From: JAPPLB01 sp965204095
GTDB lineage: Bacteria; Acidobacteriota; Terriglobia; Bryobacterales; UBA6623
NCBI GenBank assembly: GCA_965204095.1
Contig: OZ241991.1
Location: 434,001 to 498,000 of the forward strand
Length of the DNA: 64,000 nucleotides
Direction of reading: 5' to 3'
Below the pieces are notes generated by a model that was given only the letters and a program-made list of their open reading frames with translations, was not told the DNA's origin and did no database searches. The first letter of the stretch is position 1. The number at the start of each line of letters is the position of its first letter. This document shows positions 34,056-41,358 of this stretch, piece after piece. A program made the translations under genes and the position numbers.

Positions 34056-34549
34056 TCACTTCTCATCCTGTTATCTTTCATCTCGTAACCATCGCATCGC
34101 CCAACAAGAGCATTGAACATCTCACTCTCCTCAAGCGCGCAAGGCTCTGTCGAAGCCGTCCGGTAGCATAACGCAACGCACCAGGCATCGCTCGGGCGAG
34201 TAGCTTTTTCCCAGCCGCAAGGATCGACCTTGTCGGCATCATCACAGCAAGTGGGGTCTTCAGGACCCCACAGAGGAAGGGGGCCTCAGCTACTCAGCCA
34301 AGGGCGGGGTAAATGAAGGAGCAAGTCCAGGTTCTTACGTTGACATGACCCTACGTCGTAAACCTGATAGAAACCCTGCCCGGTTCGTCCGCATCTCGAT
34401 AGTTTGTGCGTGTCTCACAACTCCTAAGTTGCGGTACGCCCGTGCCCTCGTTGATTTTATGGAACTTACGCCATGCCGTATGTTTGTTTTCGGGTCGCGA
34501 AGACGAGAACAAACTTGTGACACACGCATCCACGTCAAACAGGTTGCTC
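34056..34549. other. Upstream region of DISARM
   Basis: No gene seen. It must contain the DISARM promoter on the minus strand. The clearest signal is the hairpin annotated at 34251-34271. Confidence 0.4.
34251..34271. promoter_or_regulatory. Perfect 8-bp stem-loop upstream of DISARM
   Basis: GTGGGGTC and GACCCCAC pair around the loop TTCAG. No T-run follows on either strand. It is about 200 bp upstream of drmD and could be an operator or the end of an unrecognised transcript. Confidence 0.4.
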
Positions 34550-34582
34550 TTCGGCTACGCCCGGGTCTCCACCCAGGACACG
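34550..34582 (+). pseudogene. Stub of a serine recombinase N-terminus
   Basis: The frame encodes FGYARVSTQDT, the catalytic serine motif (Y-A-R-V-S-T) that opens serine resolvases and invertases. It is cut off after 11 residues, 1 nt before the stop codon of the ORF6N gene on the other strand. The rest of the recombinase is missing. The stub marks a junction at about 34583. Confidence 0.5.
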
Positions 34583-34583
34583 G

Positions 34584-35107
34584 CTAGCGCTCATCATCCG
34601 AATCGACCGCACGAAATCCGATCCGGGGTCTTGGGGGCGGTTCCGTCAGCTCCAACAGACCTTTGAGGTGCTCGAAGAGAAGGTTGATTTTCTGATCGTG
34701 GGCGGCAACTTTGCGGGCCAGTTCCCCGATGGTTTCCAGCGTCTGGCGGATCCTTACGAAAGTGCGCATGATGGCGATGTTGACCGCCACGGCCCGCTTG
34801 CTCCGCAATACCCCCGAGAGCATTGCGACCCCTTCCTGGGTGAAAGCTCGCAGCGGTAGCGGCGCCCGCCCCAACTTGAGATCACAAATTGTGACCTCAA
34901 GTGCTCGAACTCCTCTTTCGAGAGAGGGAACATGAAATCCTCGGGAAATCGCTCGCGGTTGCGAGTTACGGCTTGGTTGAGCGCTCTCGTGGTCACACCA
35001 TAGAGTTTGGCCAGACCGAAATCGAGCATCACCTTCTGCCCGTGCAAGAGGTAAATTTGCGCGATCCGTTCAATGGGTAACAGGCTCTGAGGACGCACCT
35101 TGGCCAT
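34584..35107 (-). pseudogene. ORF6N (KilA-N-like) domain protein with a frameshift
   Basis: The N-terminal half, starting at ATG 35107, is a standard ORF6N domain: ERIAQIYLLHGQKVMLDFGL, then NQAVTRNRERFPEDFMFPLS and LRSQFVISSWGGRRYR. After GRRYR the expected RAFTQEGVAMLSGVLRSKRA is in a different frame; a missing base near 34868 explains this. The second half continues to TAG at 34584. ORF6N proteins are DNA-binding antirepressor-like proteins of phages and mobile elements. This copy is probably inactive, unless recoded. Confidence 0.65.
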
Positions 35108-35109
35108 GG

Positions 35110-35691
35110 TCACGCTGTTCTTCCTGACCATGTGCGCGTCCGTCGTGCCTGCGTGGCGACACCCGTCATTCGGAGCCGCCACTTCAGCATGTCCACGCTG
35201 ACCCCGAACTGGTCTGCCAGGAAGCGCGGATCTTGCGTCGATCGATATGCAATCACAAGTCCAGCTCGTGGCACCAAGAGTGTCCCCGACAACCAATCGG
35301 CTTCTTCCTCCTGCGCTCGCTCGAATGAGTTGAGCAACAAGTGCCCGGCCGGAGAGAGATCGATTCGACCGGGCTCATGATCGAGAATGAGATGGGCAAG
35401 TTCATGGCTCAGGCTGCTTCGCTGCCTTGTTAGTGCATGCGATGAATTGATAACGCTCACGACCCTGTTCCCGACGCGGATGGTCACGGCGGACCAGCTG
35501 TCAGAATCATGTTTGGTCAGCTGCCGCAGGCTGCTTTCGGACAACCCTGGTACTTCTTCTGGTCGCCAGACAGTAACACCGAGATGGGCCGCGAGATCTG
35601 CCGGGTCTAATGGGTCATCGGGTTTCTGCCCCAAAGCCGCCCGATAGCGTTCCGCAGTGGTTTCGCACCACGTCTTGAATCCCCGGCGCAT
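35110..35691 (-). CDS. ImmA/IrrE-family metallopeptidase
   Basis: A 193-residue protein with the zinc-protease motif HELAH at about residue 96 (SLSHELAHLILDHEPG) and the distal EEADW motif. Proteins of this family cleave a partner XRE repressor after a stress signal, as ImmA does in ICEBs1 and CapP does in CBASS islands. The gene lies 4 nt downstream of the XRE gene. It probably cleaves that repressor and so controls the Ubl operon on the other strand. Confidence 0.85.
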   Translation of the reverse strand: MRRGFKTWCETTAERYRAALGQKPDDPLDPADLAAHLGVTVWRPEEVPGLSESSLRQLTKHDSDSWSAVTIRVGNRVVSVINSSHALTRQRSSLSHELAHLILDHEPGRIDLSPAGHLLLNSFERAQEEEADWLSGTLLVPRAGLVIAYRSTQDPRFLADQFGVSVDMLKWRLRMTGVATQARRTRTWSGRTA

Positions 35692-35695
35692 GAAA

Positions 35696-36034
35696 TCACA
35701 GTTCGTCCCGAGCGATGAGTGCGCGTTGGGCAGCCAGGATCATGTCTGCCAGCGCGGAAGCTGTCTCGAGTTCCATGGTTTGTTGTTTTCGGAAATGAAC
35801 GGCAGCGATCGGCCGATCGGGAGTTTCGGCGCCGAAGCCCAGGACAACCGACGGATTGACCTTGAGCCATCGACATATCTTCCGAAAATTCTCGAGGTCA
35901 GGGAGATGGCCGTTCTCGACCCGTGAAAGAGTTGCGGGGGATATCCCGATCTTGGCGGCGGTTGTCCGAACTCCATGGCGCCCCCGCTTGTCCGCGACCA
36001 GTTGGCCCAGGGTGTCGAGAGAGGGTTGGGGCAT
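35696..36034 (-). CDS. XRE-family repressor, CapH-like position
   Basis: A 112-residue protein. The helix-turn-helix is at residues 20-75 (TTAAKIGISPATLSRVENGH, then LENFRKICRWLKV). The C-terminal 40 residues are helical (LETASALADMILAAQRALIA) and could be a dimerisation or cleavage region. It is divergent from the Ubl operon and co-transcribed with an ImmA-type protease, the arrangement of CapH/CapP regulators next to phage-defence operons. Likely binds the TGTTTC-N6-GAAACA sites upstream. Confidence 0.85.
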   Translation of the reverse strand: MPQPSLDTLGQLVADKRGRHGVRTTAAKIGISPATLSRVENGHLPDLENFRKICRWLKVNPSVVLGFGAETPDRPIAAVHFRKQQTMELETASALADMILAAQRALIARDEL

Positions 36035-36047
36035 GGTGGCGCTCCTT

Positions 36048-36065
36048 TGTTTCTATTATGAAACA
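36048..36065. promoter_or_regulatory. Operator 1 of the XRE repressor (TGTTTC-N6-GAAACA)
   Basis: A perfect inverted repeat with 6-bp arms and spacer TATTAT, 14 nt upstream of the repressor gene start. The spacer read on the minus strand forms part of a CATAAT-like -10 box, so binding here would block repressor transcription (autoregulation). Confidence 0.65.
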
Positions 36066-36073
36066 CATTGTGG

Positions 36074-36102
36074 TTGACATTCGAAACAATTGCTGGTACA
36101 GT
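36074..36102 (+). promoter_or_regulatory. Promoter of the Ubl operon
   Basis: TTGACA (36074-36079) and TACAGT (36097-36102) are separated by 17 bp. The predicted start site, near 36109, falls inside operator 2. The 5' leader would be about 180 nt. Confidence 0.65.
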
Positions 36103-36106
36103 CAGG

Positions 36107-36130
36107 TAGTGTTTCATTGGCGAAACACTA
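36107..36130. promoter_or_regulatory. Operator 2 of the XRE repressor
   Basis: TAGTGTTTC-ATTGGC-GAAACACTA, 9-bp perfect arms with the same core and 6-bp spacing as operator 1. It covers the predicted transcription start of the Ubl operon. A half-site GAAACA lies between them at 36083-36088. Confidence 0.7.
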
Positions 36131-36235
36131 CAAGAATAACATGTGCGACGCGTCAAGCTCACGGATTGCTTGGGATTCTGTCCAGGGCACGAACGTACGG
36201 TAGGCCATGGGCCACCGGAAACCGGATATGGGCCT

Positions 36236-36251
36236 ATCCCGACAACGGGAT
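36236..36251 (+). promoter_or_regulatory. Stem-loop in the 5' leader of the Ubl operon
   Basis: ATCCCG-ACAA-CGGGAT, a perfect 6-bp stem, 25 nt before the AGGAGG ribosome-binding site (36276-36281) of the Ubl gene. A second small CCGG-AAA-CCGG hairpin precedes it. Confidence 0.35.
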
Positions 36252-36286
36252 TGAGCCGAGCACACTCTAAGAAATAGGAGGACAAC

Positions 36287-36535
36287 ATGAACGGTGCGAC
36301 AGAGATTTACGTAAGCGGGAGAGAATACAAAGTCCCAGGACACGTCGTGAGTTATGAGCAGGTCGTGGAGATCTGGAACAAGCTGCACAAAGCGGAGAAC
36401 AAGTACATCATCGGCACGCCTGGCATCGACTACGAGAACAGTTTGAAAGGGGAGAACGGCGTTCTCCTTCCGGGCAAGGACCTGGTAGTCCAGGACGGAA
36501 CGAGCTTTTCCGTGGACCCCGAGCATGTCTCGTGA
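36287..36535 (+). CDS. Multiubiquitin-type ubiquitin-like protein
   Basis: An 82-residue single domain matching the multiubiquitin family: IYVSGREYKVPGHVVSYEQV, then the central YEN, then GVLLPGKDLVVQDGTSFSVD. It has no C-terminal diglycine and ends DPEHVS, so if it is conjugated it would need a different chemistry or act non-covalently. AGGAGG precedes ATG 36287. The stop overlaps the next gene by 11 nt. The neighbours (ThiF-type E1 and DUF6527) are the usual partners. Confidence 0.8.
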   Translation: MNGATEIYVSGREYKVPGHVVSYEQVVEIWNKLHKAENKYIIGTPGIDYENSLKGENGVLLPGKDLVVQDGTSFSVDPEHVS

Positions 36536-37712
36536 GAACCGCCTCTCCGCGTTCGGGAAGAAAGCCGGGTTTGTTGTCAGGTTCGATTCCGATGTCGTCC
36601 TGGCCGTAGGGGTTCCTTGTCTGCTTGCAGACGGGGTTGTTGGCACTTGCACCATCGAGAAGTCCTATGACCCTGCGAGCGGTAAACCGAATACCCAGAT
36701 AGGCGGCGCAGTCCACGCGGTGAAGATCACCACTGGCGGAGAGTGCGACGGGCGCGTGTACCACGCGGACGGGACGCCTCTTGAAAACTACATCGATGGC
36801 GACAACAAGATTTGGTCGAACATCTCTATCCGAAAAGGTAGTAAAGACAGCCCGCAGGAGGATGAGTCGGCGAGCGACTTGATCCACCGCTATGCGAAGC
36901 AGATCGTCGGTGCCGTATCCGCAGCTGGCTTTTCCGAAACCGCTTCTCTCGCGATGCAGGGTCCGTTCAATATACCCAACACTTTCGAGGCACGTGCGGC
37001 GATAGGCCCGGTTCAGGATCGAATCCGCGATCAACGGATTGCGATCATCGGCCTGGGCGGAACGGGTGCCTATCTCCTGGATCTCGTCGCCAAAACGCCC
37101 GTGATGGAGATACACCTCTTAGATGACGACTACGTGCACTGGCATAACTTCATGCGCGCGCCCGGTGCACCGACCGCTGAGGAGATTGAGTCGTGTCAGA
37201 AGGGCAGTCTGCGCAAAGTCGACTACTACTATGCCAAATACGCCCCAATCCGGGAGGGCATTTACCGTCACACCGTCCGAGTGGACGGTTCGGCGGGATT
37301 CAGCGAGTTTCTGTCGAGTCATCCAGTCGACTATGTCTTCGTATGTATTGACCAGTTGGACGACGAAGACTCTTCGCGTCAGGACGCCGTCTATTGCGCG
37401 CTCTCCGACGCGGGGCTTCCGTTCATAGATTCGGGAGTGAGCATAACGCTGGACAACGGCGCCGTTACAGGCGCCGTAACGACAAGCGCCTATACCGCGG
37501 GTTCCATGGCGTGGAAGAATGCCATACCGAATGCCAAGGTCGAGGGAAACGTCCCCGGATATCGCAACGTGCAATTACCGGAAGTGAACGCGCTGGCGGC
37601 AGCGCTCGCCGTGATGGAGTGGCGCCGTCGCACGGAGCAGTACGTTTCTGAGTCCACCTCGTTCCTACACAAGTTCAGGCTCGAGCAACCGCGTCTTGTC
37701 ACACCGGGTTGA
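36525..37712 (+). CDS. DUF6791/ThiF E1-like adenylyltransferase
   Basis: A 395-residue protein. Residues 1-145 resemble the DUF6791 region. Residues 165-390 form a ThiF/E1 domain with the nucleotide-binding GLGGTGAYLLDLVAKTPVME, then DDDYVHWHNFMRAPGAP, where E1 enzymes hold ATP-Mg, and VFVCIDQLDDEDSSR. E1 enzymes adenylate the C-terminus of ubiquitin-like proteins. No obvious catalytic Cys loop is seen. It is translationally coupled to the Ubl gene. Confidence 0.82.
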   Translation: MSRENRLSAFGKKAGFVVRFDSDVVLAVGVPCLLADGVVGTCTIEKSYDPASGKPNTQIGGAVHAVKITTGGECDGRVYHADGTPLENYIDGDNKIWSNISIRKGSKDSPQEDESASDLIHRYAKQIVGAVSAAGFSETASLAMQGPFNIPNTFEARAAIGPVQDRIRDQRIAIIGLGGTGAYLLDLVAKTPVMEIHLLDDDYVHWHNFMRAPGAPTAEEIESCQKGSLRKVDYYYAKYAPIREGIYRHTVRVDGSAGFSEFLSSHPVDYVFVCIDQLDDEDSSRQDAVYCALSDAGLPFIDSGVSITLDNGAVTGAVTTSAYTAGSMAWKNAIPNAKVEGNVPGYRNVQLPEVNALAAALAVMEWRRRTEQYVSESTSFLHKFRLEQPRLVTPG

Positions 37713-37721
37713 CTCGCGACA

Positions 37722-38147
37722 ATGGCACCCGTGCAATTGCGCCCAATCTTCGTGGAAGTGATGCCCGAATTCGATGCGATCAAGGCTGGCGAAATCTGGA
37801 TCAGCGCAAAGCATCGGACGGTCAACCTGCGCTGTCCCTGCGGCTGTGGGGATCTGACTGTGCTGTCTCTCCACCCCAGCCGGTGGCACATTCATTTCGA
37901 TGGGAAGTCGGTTTCTCTGGACGGTCCTACCGGTGGGTCCGTGTGGGCCAATTCCGGCTGCGGTAGCCACTACATCATACGGAACAACATCGTCATCTGG
38001 TTGGATAGGATCGATCCACGTCGTCATTCGGAATATGCAACGGGCGAACGGGACCGACTGCTCGGGTCGACACGGGGTTGGCAGGCTCTTCGTTGGCGGC
38101 TCGGCCGCGTATGGCGTCGTCTGTCCCTGCGGCGTTGGCGCAACTAG
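37722..38147 (+). CDS. DUF6527 family protein
   Basis: A 141-residue protein. Its core, NLRCPCGCGDLTVLSLHPSR then WHIHFD, and the later SGCGSHYIIRNNIVIW, are the conserved Cys/His motifs of DUF6527, probably a metal site. Such genes commonly sit beside multiubiquitin and DUF6791/ThiF genes. The biochemical role in these operons is not settled. A basic C-terminal tail (LGRVWRRLSLRRWRN) follows. Starts 9 nt after the E1 stop. Confidence 0.78.
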   Translation: MAPVQLRPIFVEVMPEFDAIKAGEIWISAKHRTVNLRCPCGCGDLTVLSLHPSRWHIHFDGKSVSLDGPTGGSVWANSGCGSHYIIRNNIVIWLDRIDPRRHSEYATGERDRLLGSTRGWQALRWRLGRVWRRLSLRRWRN

Positions 38148-38422
38148 AACACCACTGGCGGCTGAGCTTCCCGTGGCAAACCCGTTGCTCTGTTTGGACC
38201 GTAACGTCTCTCATTCGACGGCTCAGGTCGCCTGCCGAGTCGGGGTACATCGTGACACGCGGCCTTCAGCGCCTGGGATTTCAAGGTGAGCTGGCGGTGC
38301 AGAAGCAGGGCGAACTCTTTGAGGCCAGCGTGGGCTTCGGGGGCGGTGCGGACGAGATCCTGGCGTTCGTCTTCGCTCATCAGATCCGCTCCCGGGGCAG
38401 AGAACTGCCCCAGCCATACCAC
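38144..38422 (-). CDS. Unrecognised ORF, probably a remnant
   Basis: A 92-residue frame whose middle (MSEDERQDLVRTAPEAHAGL, then FALLLHRQLTLKSQALKAAC) looks like a real helical protein, while the last 30 residues look unstructured. Neighbouring frames on the same strand up to 38.68 kb also carry protein-like pieces (IRNIFISNIRAVFKTF), which suggests a decayed gene with frameshifts. No family recognised. Confidence 0.25.
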   Translation of the reverse strand: MVWLGQFSAPGADLMSEDERQDLVRTAPEAHAGLKEFALLLHRQLTLKSQALKAACHDVPRLGRRPEPSNERRYGPNRATGLPREAQPPVVF

Positions 38423-38980
38423 CGCCGCGGCGCGTTTCCGCCGGCACCATTAAAAAACCTGCGCCAGGAGCCCGCAGGAGGCGTTTTCAGCGAGGAGGTG
38501 GACCTCCAGCAACTGGGTAATCGCCCCCTGAATCCCGTTTTGAGGGTCCCGGCGCCCCCGGGAAAAGTCTTGAATACCGCCCTGATATTGCTTATGAAAA
38601 TGTTCCTTATCTGACCTGTTGCGTAAACGATGCTATCTGCGTCAACTCCTGGATGACCTCTCTCGCGGGTTGTCGGCAAGCGCTACGCGGTTTGAACGTT
38701 CGTTAAGGCTGCCAGCGCTGGTTTGCCACAGGTCCGCTCGACTGCGGCGCTTCCGGTCGGGCCGGGCACCTCTCACGCCGGACCAGCTCCGCTTCGCCTT
38801 CTGCGTCTGTCTTTCCCGCTGCTGTTCCCGGCCTTCTCCCTCCACCGCCGAGGCGCGCTTTTCCTCCTGGCGACCAACAACTGAGCTTCAGGCCGCCGCT
38901 CTGACCCCCAGCGGCAACGGCCTTTCCTGTTGCTCCTTTTCCCCTGCCCCGTGCCGATCGGATCCTGCACCGGTTGGGTT
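38423..38980. other. Stretch without a recognised gene
   Basis: No intact frame with protein features is seen. The part 38747-38850 resembles 20616-20720 between DISARM and the DUF6361 unit. Confidence 0.35.
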
Positions 38981-39295
38981 TCAGGTCTTCCTGTTCAGGT
39001 TGTACTCCAGCATCTCCTGGAAGGAGTCGTTCAGGCCGCGCAGCCCCGGTACGATCACGGGCGCTTCGCGTTGGATCTCTCCTGTGAATTCCTTCGTCAG
39101 ATCGTTGAGTAGCTGCATGTAGGCTTCCGGCGTTCTCTCGACGGGTTCTTTCTCAAACAGCTGCTTCGCCGCTTCGACCTGGATCGCCTTGTAGGTCATC
39201 AGCGCCTCCAGGAACATCTCAAGGCTCAGCTCGCCCGATGCTCTTTTCAGCGTTTCTTTCATGCTGGCCCCTTCGTTCTCCTCGATCGTGGCCAT
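38981..39295 (-). CDS. Hypothetical helical protein
   Basis: A soluble protein of about 104 residues from ATG 39295 (MATIEENEGASMKETLKRAS), with helices LSLEMFLEALMTYKAIQVEA and AYMQLLNDLTKEFTGEIQRE and an C-terminal GLNDSFQEMLEYNLNRKT. A GAGGAGG lies 13 nt before this ATG; ATG 39262 is also possible. It is upstream of and divergent from module C. No family recognised. Confidence 0.5.
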   Translation of the reverse strand: MATIEENEGASMKETLKRASGELSLEMFLEALMTYKAIQVEAAKQLFEKEPVERTPEAYMQLLNDLTKEFTGEIQREAPVIVPGLRGLNDSFQEMLEYNLNRKT

Positions 39296-39745
39296 GTCGA
39301 TCGTGCGGCCTCCTCGACCATTCCTCGTCGTCTTCATCGCGTCGGTGTCTATCCCTCCTTCTCGGATGGTTCGTATCTGTTTCGTTCCCTTCGATCGGTC
39401 GGACCTCGAGCGGTTCGGGCACTCCCATGATCTTCCCCAGCAAACGTGGTGTCAGAGGTCATGAGCCGCTACAGACGATCTTCACGCGCTCTCCGCGGCT
39501 TTTCGTGATCGCGTTTCTCCCATGGCGGTCGCGCGGCTCGAAGTGAGGACTCGGAAGCCGTAGTCGGCCGACTCGTGTTCCCACACCGGGTAGCGCCTGA
39601 CGGCGCTGGAGAGAAACCGTTCTCAGGTTGCGGCGCACCTTCCCCTTCACCGGCACAATACCTCCGATACGCGTGTCGATCGATCCGCTTCGCTTTGACA
39701 CGAATCGTGAACTCGTGCACGCTTGCACCCGTACACAATCCTCTC
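39296..39745. other. Upstream region of parA, module C
   Basis: It lacks the conserved parA leader of modules A, B and D. The only shared signal is a single TGCACGCTTGCA at 39716-39727, one base different from the 12-bp repeats upstream of parA in B and D. A TTGACA at 39695 could be a -35 box, but I see no convincing -10. Confidence 0.4.
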
Positions 39746-40366
39746 ATGAAAACCATTGCCGTCGTCAGCCAGAAAGGCGGTTCCGGGAAAACCACCCTGG
39801 TCCTGCACCTGGCCGTCGCTTCCGCCGCGGCCGGGCACCATACGGCCGTGATCGATCTGGTCCCCCAAGCTTCCGCCTCCAACTGGGCCGACCGCCGCAG
39901 CGCCGACCTGCCGGTCGTTCTCTCCGCCCACGCCCGGCGCCTGCCTCACGAAATCCGCCGCGTGCGCGAGACCGGCGGCGAGATGCTCTACCTCGACACC
40001 GCGCCCCATGCCGACAGCGCCGCGCTCGAGGCCGCCCGGGCGGCCGACCTGGTGCTGATCCCCTGCCGGCCCGCCATCCTCGATCTGGAGGCCATCACCA
40101 ACACCCTCGCCTTCCCCCGCACCACCGGCAAACCCGTCGCCGCGGTCCTCAACGCCGTCGAGCATACGCGCCAGGACGCGGCTCAGGCCGAACAGGCCCT
40201 CGCCGCGCAACAGGTAGAAATCTGTCCCGCTCGGCTGGGCCGGCGCATCGCCTTCACGCGGGCCTTGATTAACGGACAGACCGCTCAGGAGTTCGAACCC
40301 GATGGCAAGGCCGCCCGCGAGATCGAACACGTGCACACCTCGACACAATGGAGTCCCTTTCGATGA
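39746..40366 (+). CDS. parA: ParA-family ATPase, module C, with altered DxDPQ motif
   Basis: A 206-residue ParA-like protein with an intact KGGSGKTT (residues 10-17). The usual DLDPQAS is DLVPQAS here: one base change replaces the second Asp by Val, which may affect ATP hydrolysis. It is the most divergent of the four ParA proteins and is shorter at the C-terminus. The stop overlaps the RHH start (ATGA). It lacks the TM and DUF29 genes that follow in the other modules. Confidence 0.85.
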   Translation: MKTIAVVSQKGGSGKTTLVLHLAVASAAAGHHTAVIDLVPQASASNWADRRSADLPVVLSAHARRLPHEIRRVRETGGEMLYLDTAPHADSAALEAARAADLVLIPCRPAILDLEAITNTLAFPRTTGKPVAAVLNAVEHTRQDAAQAEQALAAQQVEICPARLGRRIAFTRALINGQTAQEFEPDGKAAREIEHVHTSTQWSPFR

Positions 40367-40593
40367 CCAACAAATTCGCTGACGCCCTCAAATCCGCGCC
40401 CCGGAATCCCCCGGAGCCGATCCGGGCCTCCCGCAACCCTGGCAACGGCCGCGGCGGGCTCAAGCATGTCGGCGGCTACTTCGATCCCGCCGTCTCCCGG
40501 CGCTTGCGTCAGATGGCGTTCGAGGAAGACACCACCGTTCAGGAGCTGCTTGCCGAAGCGCTGGAGCTGCTTTTCCGAGCGCGAACGGTCTGA
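40363..40593 (+). CDS. Ribbon-helix-helix partner of ParA, module C
   Basis: A 76-residue protein from ATG 40363 (MTNKFADALK) that overlaps parA by 4 nt. The C-terminal RHH part is conserved (GLKHVGGYFDPAVSRRLRQM, then TTVQELLAEALELLF) while the linker (PRNPPEPIRASRNPGNGRGG) differs from the other modules. It is expected to recognise a different DNA site, since the upstream repeats of C differ too. Confidence 0.72.
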   Translation: MTNKFADALKSAPRNPPEPIRASRNPGNGRGGLKHVGGYFDPAVSRRLRQMAFEEDTTVQELLAEALELLFRARTV

Positions 40594-40645
40594 TTCTAGA
40601 CTCATTCGACTGTTCGACAAGTACTAACAGATCAACCTATGGGTT

Positions 40646-41218
40646 TCACCCTAATTCAGCTAGGCGGTCATCCAAAACCTTAAGAACTTGCGGACCAACA
40701 TCAGTCGCCCAGGATACGGTCGCCGGGTCTACCGTAGCGCCATGAGCAGCTCGATTCCCGAATGTGACGAGTTCCTGGATGCCAGCGACAACTGGAAGGG
40801 GCAGCACACCTTCCTTCTGTATTCCGCGAAGAAGACGCATCAAGGGCTTTTGATGATCTATCGAGGCGTACCGTGCAAGCTTTCGGAGACGGCGTTCGAG
40901 TTCAATTCTCAGTCCGACTAATACCAAGTTAGGATCTGCTTCGGCGGTGCCGAGAAAGGGAAGCGCCGGTGCTTCCGGCGCATGCGTTCCCGTCGCCTGC
41001 CCAGTGATCTTCGCCCCTGCATCCTGAACATGTCGGAGTTCAATTTTGAATCCGCCCGGAAGTTCCAAACGATGAATCAACGACGAAAGCCACGGTAGAA
41101 TGGCGATCGCGATCAACATGAGGTCGATCGAATCTAGAAGACTCGGACAATACTCCCGAAGCACAATGACGCCCAGAGCTGTGATCGAAATCGCACATTT
41201 CAGTAGTCTCTCCTCCAT
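40646..41218 (-). CDS. Membrane protein with HEPN-like C-terminal domain
   Basis: A 190-residue protein. Residues 10-45 hold two hydrophobic segments (ISITALGVIVL and DLMLIAIAILPWLSSLI). Residues 95-190 form a helical domain (VLVGLRIELERRLRKLARYA, then ELVTFGNRAAHGATVD) like the HEPN/DUF4145 group, in which R-x4-6-H is the RNase motif; here the candidate is NRAAHG. A membrane-bound HEPN protein could act in abortive infection, but this is inference. Confidence 0.45.
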   Translation of the reverse strand: MEERLLKCAISITALGVIVLREYCPSLLDSIDLMLIAIAILPWLSSLIHRLELPGGFKIELRHVQDAGAKITGQATGTHAPEAPALPFLGTAEADPNLVLVGLRIELERRLRKLARYASIDHQKPLMRLLRGIQKEGVLPLPVVAGIQELVTFGNRAAHGATVDPATVSWATDVGPQVLKVLDDRLAELG

Positions 41219-41358
41219 CTCGCTTCCTCACACCGTTCTCCCCGAGGCGTCGGCCGACTCCGCGTCCCTGCGGCTCAAGACGCTGACAGTATAAGCGTCT
41301 AAACACCTCCGCACCACAACGGAAGTCACAGAATCAATCAAGAACAGGAGAGGACACC

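Noticed and set aside
34411..34425. GTCTCACAACTCCTA shared with the IS630 target at 42258
   Set aside because: A 15-base match between two places in 64 kb is not far from chance, and the flanks do not match.
38144..38679. Minus-strand pieces as an intact gene
   Set aside because: Protein-like segments are spread over different frames without a shared start, so at most this is a decayed gene.
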